Source: Acidobacteriaceae bacterium (GTDB lineage: Bacteria; Acidobacteriota; Terriglobia; Terriglobales; Acidobacteriaceae). From it: a stretch of DNA of 64,000 bases. Position numbers and translations under genes: made by a program. Positions 57,598 to 64,000 of this stretch are shown here, piece by piece (positions within the stretch are counted from its first letter, which is position 1; every line of letters starts with the position of its first letter). A model generated the notes under the pieces. It made no database searches. It saw only the letters and a list, made by a program, of their open reading frames with translations, and was not told the DNA's origin. The stretch is taken from contig JAJPKO010000055.1 in the NCBI GenBank assembly GCA_021323655.1, positions 1 through 64,000 of the forward strand, written 5' to 3'.

Positions 57598-57634
57598 TGC
57601 CTCAAATCCGGCACCTGTTGCCTCATTTCGGGCC
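57598..57634. promoter_or_regulatory. Tandem UAS pair: 57598-57613 TGCCTCAAATCCGGCA, 57619-57634 TGCCTCATTTCGGGCC
   Basis: Two copies exactly 21 bp apart, upstream of the cytochrome/porin operon. Confidence 0.65.
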
Positions 57635-57656
57635 AGAGCGGAATATGGGTAGGAAT

Positions 57657-58013
57657 CTAGATGTGGAGAATACAAAGCGAGAGTCGCACGCGCTCAAGCG
57701 CACGTTCACCTCGCAATACCGCATGGGCGTTTCTGGCTAAAGTCACGCGAGGCTGCGGATCGACCATGACATCGGCGCGCGTGTCCAGACTTAGTGAGTT
57801 CGGCGATTTTCCCGGACTAGCAGGAGACATGGGCGAGGGGAGACTCACCTTGCATGTGTTCGCCGCGCCGAAATGACCGCCATCAGCGCGGTGAACCCCT
57901 CCTGCTTTCGACATCGCCATCATTGGGCAGTCCGGCCTGCAACACCCGCCCACGATTGCTCCGTGAGCACAAGGTGCTGAGTAGAACAAGGGAACCACCC
58001 CGATCAGGAGCAC
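57657..58013 (-). CDS. Small exported Cys/Met protein
   Basis: 'CAHGAIVGGCCRPDCPMMAMSKAGG', similar CPMMA motif to the 12785-13198 product. Confidence 0.5.
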   Translation of the reverse strand: MLLIGVVPLFYSAPCAHGAIVGGCCRPDCPMMAMSKAGGVHRADGGHFGAANTCKVSLPSPMSPASPGKSPNSLSLDTRADVMVDPQPRVTLARNAHAVLRGERALERVRLSLCILHI

Positions 58014-58319
58014 AACGAGGGAGGCGACGAATTTGGACCAACATTTGACGAGAACTAGCCCATGATGCCCAAGATGGCCCGGCTCGGGATGTGATTCACA
58101 TCACCGGCGCTTCGCCCCTTGTATCTAGACGGTTTCTGCGATTAGGCGCTGTAAATCCGGGATGCACAAGAATGTCCCGCGCAAAATGCTCGGCAGCAGG
58201 CAAAGGCCGGGCTCGTCTGACTTGCCGATCGCAGCGACCTCCAAAGCCATCGTGTCTTACTGGGATCTGTGCGATTGCAGTTTTCTTTCGAAGATATAGA
58301 GGTTGTCGACGCAAATTTG

Positions 58320-58672
58320 GAATTCATCATGGATTGCACTCTCGTCGCCATCAAGGAGCCATCGGACTGGAGGCCGGCATCCACGATCACGAGTATCCCA
58401 TTCGCCATCGCGCTCATGCTCGTGCCATCGAAAACCGTGGAAGAGTTGGTCATGAACGTGAAGGTCTGGGCCGCCAGCATCGAGGTCATCGTGAAGGAAC
58501 TGCCTGACACGCTGGCGACTGATCCCATCATCTGTTGGATTCCGCCGTTTGCCGGATCCATGGCATTTCCTGATCCCTGAGTCCCGGATGTGACGTGAAA
58601 GACGGGATTCATGGTTAGATTGCCGTTCGTACCCATCGTTACTGAACTGGCTAGATTGAGATCGAAGTCCAT
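58320..58672 (-). pseudogene. Truncated duplicate of the 3454-4911 lipoprotein gene
   Basis: 'MDFDLNLASSVTMGTNGNLTMNPVFHVTSGTQGSGNAMDPANGGIQQMMGSVASVSGSSF...ATRVQSMMNS' is nearly identical to the product of about 3958-4312. Confidence 0.85.
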
Positions 58673-58804
58673 GGCGATATTGCCCGAAGGGTTGTAAAGG
58701 TTGCCCAACGAACGACAAAGGAATCGAACGAATAGACTGCCGCTTTTAAAGGGCCAGTAAAGCAACGGGAGCGAGGAATTTGATCTGCATGTGAACGGAC
58801 TCCT

Positions 58805-61800
58805 TTACAGTGACGTGTGGACAGCGGAATCATTGTGGGTTGGGTTTGAGTTCTCATCGCGAGGAGCCAGTGTCCCTCGTTTTATCGCCCGCTCTTTCAT
58901 CATCACGAAGAAAACGGGCACAAGGATGAGAACGTGGATAGTCGAAGTGATCATGCCTCCAACGATGGGAGCGGCAATTGGCTTCATGACGTCTGAACCG
59001 ATCCCCGATTCCCAGAGGATCGGGACAAGGCTCGCCAAGACGGCACTAACGGTCATCAGCTTGGGCCGCAAACGTTGCACGGCGCCTTCGATCGCTGCGG
59101 CCTCTACGTCGGCATTGGTCAAAGTCGCTCCGGAATGCAGCTTATGATCCAACGCCTCATGGAGATACACCACCATAACCACGCCGGTCTCCACTGCAAT
59201 CCCAAACAGAGCAATATAGCCGACCGCCACGGCGACGCTGAAGTTGTACTTCAGCAGCCACTGCAGGAGCAGCCCTCCGCTCATCGCATAGATGGTAGGA
59301 AAGATAAGAACGAGCGCCTCCGTGACCGAATGAAAGACCAGATAAAGCAGCAGGAAGATCACAAAAAAAACAACCGGAAGGATCAGGCGAAGCCGTTGCT
59401 TGGCGCGCAGCTCAAGTTCATACTCACCTGACCAATGAAACGAGTAGTTTGCAGGCAGCTCAATCTTTTCATGAAGGAGCTTGTCCGCTTGGGCAACGAA
59501 ACCCCCATAGTCCGTGTTTTTGAGATCGATGTAGATATAACCCGTGAGTGCGCCGTCCTCGTCACGAATCATGGCGGGGCCGTGGGTGAACGATGCTTTC
59601 GCCACCTGTCCGAGCGGAATCTGCGCTCCCGAGGGAGTTCCAATGAGAACGCTTCGCATTCGCTCTGCATTGTCACGGAAATCTCTCTGGTAGCGGACAT
59701 TGATGGGATAGCGTTCGCGGCCCTCGATGTTTTCAGCGATGTTCTGTCCACCGATACCGGACTCCACAGCGGTCTGCACATCGGCGATCGTCAGGCCATA
59801 GCGAGCGGTTTCGTCCCGGTTGACATCAACGTTCACGTAAAAGCCCTGCGCCACTTTCTCTGAAAAAACAGAACGTACCTGCGGAAGTCCCGAGAGCGCG
59901 TTCTGAATCTGCGAGGCAAGCTGCTGAATGCCGTCGACGTTCGCGCCCTGTACCTTCAGCCCAAGGGGCGTTTTGATGCCGGTCAGTTCCATATCCAGGC
60001 GGTTCTCAACCGGCATCGTCCAAGTGTTCGAGAGTCCGGGAAACTGCAGCTTCTCATCCATTTGCTGAATGAGAGTGTCGTATGTCATCCCTGCGGGCCA
60101 CTGCTCCCGCGGCTTCAGCATGACGGTGGTGTCGTACATATCGAGTGGCGCGTTGTCGGTCGCACTGTCGGAACGGCCCACGGCGCCAAAGACACTCGCC
60201 ACCTCGGGAAAAGAGCGAAGGATCCGGTCCTGTTCCTGCAGAAGCACCTTGGCCTGTTCGATGGAGATCCCGGGAAGCGCCGTTGGCATGTACAGCGAGG
60301 AACCCTCGAATAGCGGCGGCATGAACTGACTTCCCAGTCGCAGTGCGAGTGGAAACGTCACGATCAGGAAGATCACGTTGACAGCGATGGTCAGCCAGCG
60401 AAAGCGCAGACAGAACTTCAAAATCGGCAAATAGATGGCTTGCGTTATCCGTGAGATTGGGTTCCGCTGCTCCGGTCGCAATCTGCCACGGATCAGTATC
60501 ACCATCAGTACCGGGACCAGCGTGATGGCAAGAATCGAAGAGGACCCGACCGCTAACGTCTTGGTCCACGCAAGCGGCCGGAACATGCGTCCTTCCTGCG
60601 CTTCAAGAAGAAACACCGGAAGGAAGGACACAACAATGATCAACAACGAAAAGAAGAGCGCAGGACCGACCTGTTTCGCTGCGCCAATGAGAATTCGTCG
60701 ACGTTCTGGCTCCGAGACTGGCCCCTGACCATGTTCCTGGCGCTCGGAGAGATGACGATACCCGTTCTCGACCATCACAATCGACGCATCCACAAGTACG
60801 CCGATTGCAAGTGCAAGGCCGCCAAGCGACATGATGTTCGACGTCACGCCCAGCCAGTACATGGGGATGAAGGAGACGAGCACCGCGATCGGGAGAGCGA
60901 GAATGGCTATCAGCGCGGATCGGAAATGGAACAGGAAGACGATGATCACCAGGCTCACGATGATCGCCTCTTCCAGCAAATCGCGCTGCAGCGTTTTGAT
61001 CGAGGCTTCAATCAGCTCTGAGCGGTCGTATCCGGGCATGATCTGAACGCCCGGAGGAAGCGAAGGCGCGACCTCATGGAGCTTCCGTTTGACGGCGTTA
61101 ATCACTTCAAGAGCGTTCATGCCCTGACGCATGACAATGATGCCGCCAACGGTCTCACCCTCACCGTTCCATTCGGCAACACCTTCGCGAATGTCCGGAC
61201 CGAAGCTCACTGTGCCAAGGTCGCGCAGCATGACCGGTGTGCCGTTCTTGCTGCCGACCGCAACTTTGCCGAGATCGTCGAGAGAGCGTAGATAGCCAAG
61301 TCCGCGAATCATGTACTCTGCGCCGCTCAGGTCGAGGAGGCGCCCGCCGACTTCGTTGGTGCTCATCTTTACTTTGTCGATGACCGTGGAGAGCGGAATG
61401 TCATAAGCCAACAACTTATTCGGATCGAGCTGCACTTGGTATTGCCGAACAAAGCCCCCAATGGTCGCAACCTCGGCCACTCCGGGAACAGTTTCGAGGG
61501 CGTAGCGGAGATGCCAGTCCTGCAAGCTGCGCAAGTCGGCAAGACTTTGCTTCCCGCTCTTGTCCACAATTGCGTACTCGTAGACCCAGCCGGCCCCGGT
61601 TGCGTCGGGGCCAATGACCGGATGGACGTTTGTCGGCAATTTTCCGCTGATCTGCTGTAGGTACTCGATCACCCGCGAGCGCGCCCAGTAGAGGTCCGTG
61701 CCATCTTCGAATACGACGTAGACGTAGGAGTCCCCGAACATTGTCTGGGCACGGACCGCTTTCACATGCGGCGCGGCCAGTAGACTGGTAACAATTGGAT

Positions 61801-61999
61801 ACGTGACCTGATCTTCGATCACATCCGGCGGCTCGCCTTCCCAGCTGGTGTGGACGATCACCTGCACGTCCGAAATATCCGGCAGGGCATCAAGCGGCAC
61901 GTGCTGCAGTGACCAGATCCCGGCGAGCGTCAACAACAGAACAGCGGTGAACACAAGAAATCGATTGTGCGCGCAAGCTTCAATGACTCTTGAGAGCAT
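58805..61999 (-). CDS. cusA: CusA-type heavy-metal RND efflux pump (second copy)
   Basis: 'DALPDISDVQVIVHTSWEGEPPDVIEDQVTYPI', 'LWESGIGSDVMKPIAAPIVGGMITS'. Confidence 0.95.
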   Translation of the reverse strand: MLSRVIEACAHNRFLVFTAVLLLTLAGIWSLQHVPLDALPDISDVQVIVHTSWEGEPPDVIEDQVTYPIVTSLLAAPHVKAVRAQTMFGDSYVYVVFEDGTDLYWARSRVIEYLQQISGKLPTNVHPVIGPDATGAGWVYEYAIVDKSGKQSLADLRSLQDWHLRYALETVPGVAEVATIGGFVRQYQVQLDPNKLLAYDIPLSTVIDKVKMSTNEVGGRLLDLSGAEYMIRGLGYLRSLDDLGKVAVGSKNGTPVMLRDLGTVSFGPDIREGVAEWNGEGETVGGIIVMRQGMNALEVINAVKRKLHEVAPSLPPGVQIMPGYDRSELIEASIKTLQRDLLEEAIIVSLVIIVFLFHFRSALIAILALPIAVLVSFIPMYWLGVTSNIMSLGGLALAIGVLVDASIVMVENGYRHLSERQEHGQGPVSEPERRRILIGAAKQVGPALFFSLLIIVVSFLPVFLLEAQEGRMFRPLAWTKTLAVGSSSILAITLVPVLMVILIRGRLRPEQRNPISRITQAIYLPILKFCLRFRWLTIAVNVIFLIVTFPLALRLGSQFMPPLFEGSSLYMPTALPGISIEQAKVLLQEQDRILRSFPEVASVFGAVGRSDSATDNAPLDMYDTTVMLKPREQWPAGMTYDTLIQQMDEKLQFPGLSNTWTMPVENRLDMELTGIKTPLGLKVQGANVDGIQQLASQIQNALSGLPQVRSVFSEKVAQGFYVNVDVNRDETARYGLTIADVQTAVESGIGGQNIAENIEGRERYPINVRYQRDFRDNAERMRSVLIGTPSGAQIPLGQVAKASFTHGPAMIRDEDGALTGYIYIDLKNTDYGGFVAQADKLLHEKIELPANYSFHWSGEYELELRAKQRLRLILPVVFFVIFLLLYLVFHSVTEALVLIFPTIYAMSGGLLLQWLLKYNFSVAVAVGYIALFGIAVETGVVMVVYLHEALDHKLHSGATLTNADVEAAAIEGAVQRLRPKLMTVSAVLASLVPILWESGIGSDVMKPIAAPIVGGMITSTIHVLILVPVFFVMMKERAIKRGTLAPRDENSNPTHNDSAVHTSL

Positions 62000-63588
62000 T
62001 ACATCCCTCCTGTCGCGTTTACGCGCAGTTGTCTCGTCGCGAGGGTTTGACCATTCTTCTGGACCGTAATTGTGACCTGCCAGGTTCCACCAGAATCTAA
62101 CCGTCCGTTGCCCTCATACAGACCGTTGCCTTTGTCGGCGAGTTTGGCAGTCGTGTTCATTGCTGCCATTCCCATGGCCGGCATCGCAGCCATGTAGAAC
62201 GTGACCGTCACCTCAGCTCCAGCGACGGGAGTTCCATCCGCCCCCGAAAGCTTTACGTGAAACACATTGTTTCCTTTCTGCGGCGGATTGGGATCCGTCG
62301 TGAACTCGATGGCCGCTTTTGCCGCCGCAGGGGCATTGGGTTGGGGTGCATTGGCCCCGGCGCCGGGTGGAGGCGGCGCAAACGAGCCCGCTGCCGACTG
62401 CAGTTGGCTCTCTGAGTCGATCAGGAAATTCGCAGACGTGACGATGGACTGATGCGGTTTGAGTCCCTTTAGCACGACAAACTGATCGCCAACTCGAGGT
62501 CCAACGCCAACCTCCTTCGGCTCCAGATTGCCGTTTCCCTGGTTCAGGAATATGAGTTGCCGCGTACCGGACTGGAAGACGGCTGATGCCGGCACGACCA
62601 ACTGGCGCCCCAGATTGGTCTTGAGGTCCACATTGATGAACATGCCGGGTTTCAGCTTGAGACCTGCGTTTGCGATCGCCAGCCGCACACGAACGGTGCG
62701 TGTCGCCATGTCCACTTGCGGGAGAATGTCTTCGATTCGTCCAGAAAAGGTCTGGCCGGGGTAGGAATCGACAGTAATGGCCGCAACGTCGCCCGGCTTT
62801 AACCGGCCGATGTCATCCTGGAAGATCTGGGCGTAAACCCAGACACGCGAGAGATCGGCAACCGTATAAAGTCGGGTTGACGGCTCCACGTACATGTTGG
62901 GCAGAGCATTCCGTTCCGTGATATATCCGCTCACAGGCGAGTTGATGGTGAGATCGGTAATTGGCTTGCCGTTCTCCTTCAGTTTCGCGATTTCGCTCTG
63001 CGGGATTTCCCATTGTTCGAGGCGCTGCTCGGCTGCCGATGACAAGGTTGCCGCTCCGGATGAAACCCCATCGACGCTGCTTGACTGCAGCAGCTTTTGA
63101 TTCTGCTGAGCCAGCAGATATTCCTGCTGAGTCGCAACCAGTTCGGGACTGTAGACCGTGAAGAGCGGTTGCCCCTTGCGCACAAATTGGTAGGTGGCGT
63201 TGGCGAAGACGTTACGGATATAGCCAGGGAACCGCACCTGCACATACGAGACAAGACGCTCGTCGATATCTACCGTGCCTGTCGCGCGAATGTCATCACT
63301 CAGCGTTTTGTACTCAGCCGTGCCCGTCGTCACGCCGATGCTTTGCATCCTCTCGGGTGTGAGCTGAACCGGCATAAGCTGCGTCTCAGCCTTTTGCTCC
63401 GACATGCTCGAAGTGGGCTTCTGGGCGTCAGCGGGTGGACCGCTTGCCGCTGGTTGCACATCCCCACCCATCGGTAAATTCGAATGTCCCCCGTGCTTCC
63501 CGGAGTACGAACGATAAGCGAGCGCGCCCGCAATCACAGCAATGACTGCGAGCCAAACGAGTGAAGTTCTGATGACGTATTTGTTCAT
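61999..63588 (-). CDS. cusB: CusB-type RND adaptor with C-terminal FixH/YtkA-like extension
   Basis: Adaptor core 'GYIRNVFANATYQFVRKGQPLFTVYSPELVATQQEYLLAQQ'; C-terminal 'NVFHVKLSGADGTPVAGAEVTVTFYMAAMPAMGMAAMNTTAKLADKGNGLYEGNGRLDSGGTWQVTITV'. Confidence 0.88.
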   Translation of the reverse strand: MNKYVIRTSLVWLAVIAVIAGALAYRSYSGKHGGHSNLPMGGDVQPAASGPPADAQKPTSSMSEQKAETQLMPVQLTPERMQSIGVTTGTAEYKTLSDDIRATGTVDIDERLVSYVQVRFPGYIRNVFANATYQFVRKGQPLFTVYSPELVATQQEYLLAQQNQKLLQSSSVDGVSSGAATLSSAAEQRLEQWEIPQSEIAKLKENGKPITDLTINSPVSGYITERNALPNMYVEPSTRLYTVADLSRVWVYAQIFQDDIGRLKPGDVAAITVDSYPGQTFSGRIEDILPQVDMATRTVRVRLAIANAGLKLKPGMFINVDLKTNLGRQLVVPASAVFQSGTRQLIFLNQGNGNLEPKEVGVGPRVGDQFVVLKGLKPHQSIVTSANFLIDSESQLQSAAGSFAPPPPGAGANAPQPNAPAAAKAAIEFTTDPNPPQKGNNVFHVKLSGADGTPVAGAEVTVTFYMAAMPAMGMAAMNTTAKLADKGNGLYEGNGRLDSGGTWQVTITVQKNGQTLATRQLRVNATGGM

Positions 63589-64000
63589 CGCAGTGTCGCT
63601 CCTGTCAGCGATTCGAGATGAGCCAGTGCTACCTCGTGGTCCTCAAGGGTCTGAGCGTATTCGAGCTTCAAATTCAGAACGTCTGTAAAGTAGTTGACGA
63701 TGTGAACGAATTCCTCGCGATTAGACCCGTAGGCGCTCAAGGCGGCCCTGTACGCCGCGTCGGATTGCGGAATCAGGCCCTCACGGTAGTCCTTCAGCAG
63801 TTCCTCGTCGCTCGTTGCCTGCACATAGTCCTGCTGAACCTGAGCAAGCTGTTGCTGGAGATGCGCGTCGAGGGTGCGCTGTGATGCTGAGAGATGTTCC
63901 TGGGCTTCAGCGATCTCGGCGTTCACGCGCTTCTTTCGCGGGAAACGGACATCGAACGTGAACATGTAGTAGTCCCGGTACTTACGGTCGGTGTTCTGGT
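63585..64000 (-). CDS. TolC/CusC-family outer membrane protein (5' end beyond the window)
   Basis: 'EYAQTLEDHEVALAHLESLTGATL' C-terminus; ORF runs to the edge; ATGA overlap with cusB. Confidence 0.75.
   Translation of the reverse strand, partial: QNTDRKYRDYYMFTFDVRFPRKKRVNAEIAEAQEHLSASQRTLDAHLQQQLAQVQQDYVQATSDEELLKDYREGLIPQSDAAYRAALSAYGSNREEFVHIVNYFTDVLNLKLEYAQTLEDHEVALAHLESLTGATLR

Noticed and set aside
1-64000. CRISPR arrays, rRNA and tRNA genes
   Set aside because: No regularly spaced repeats and no recognisable tRNA or rRNA sequence noticed; a tRNAscan-SE/Infernal run would be needed to be certain.

Overview
The window is consistent with an Acidobacteriota-like genome; this is inferred from protein style (Oar/TonB carboxypeptidase-regulatory receptor, DUF4382-like lipoprotein, small secreted paralogs), not from a database search. 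It is a dense copper/heavy-metal and envelope-stress island. Main blocks: (1) a YHS protein, a Cys-tailed ECF sigma factor and a copper P1B-ATPase; (2) a CusCBA-type RND operon with NosL-like, RpoZ/Rpb6-like, DUF2318-like, PCYCGC-like and Crp-family genes; (3) a run of small secreted paralogous proteins around an Oar-like receptor and an HtrA protease; (4) an NtrB/NtrC-type two-component system; (5) a carbohydrate operon (phosphofructokinase, YHS-fused alpha-glucan phosphorylase, GlgX); (6) a multicopper oxidase, TolC and cytochrome c operon; (7) a cytochrome/porin pair; (8) a second CusBA system with the start of a TolC gene. The most interesting unexplained signal is a 16-bp palindrome (consensus about TGCCKCAWWTSMGGCA) that recurs upstream of scattered genes. 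Each main copy lies about 80-125 bp upstream of a -24/-12 (GG-N10-GC) sigma-54-like promoter, at spacings near multiples of one helical turn. One copy sits exactly midway between two divergent promoters of paralogous genes. I propose an undescribed sigma-54 regulon controlled by the linked NtrC-like regulator. It would include small secreted helical proteins (functionally reminiscent of ZraP/CpxP), a DUF302 protein and cytochromes. All calls were made by reading the sequence; no searches were run.
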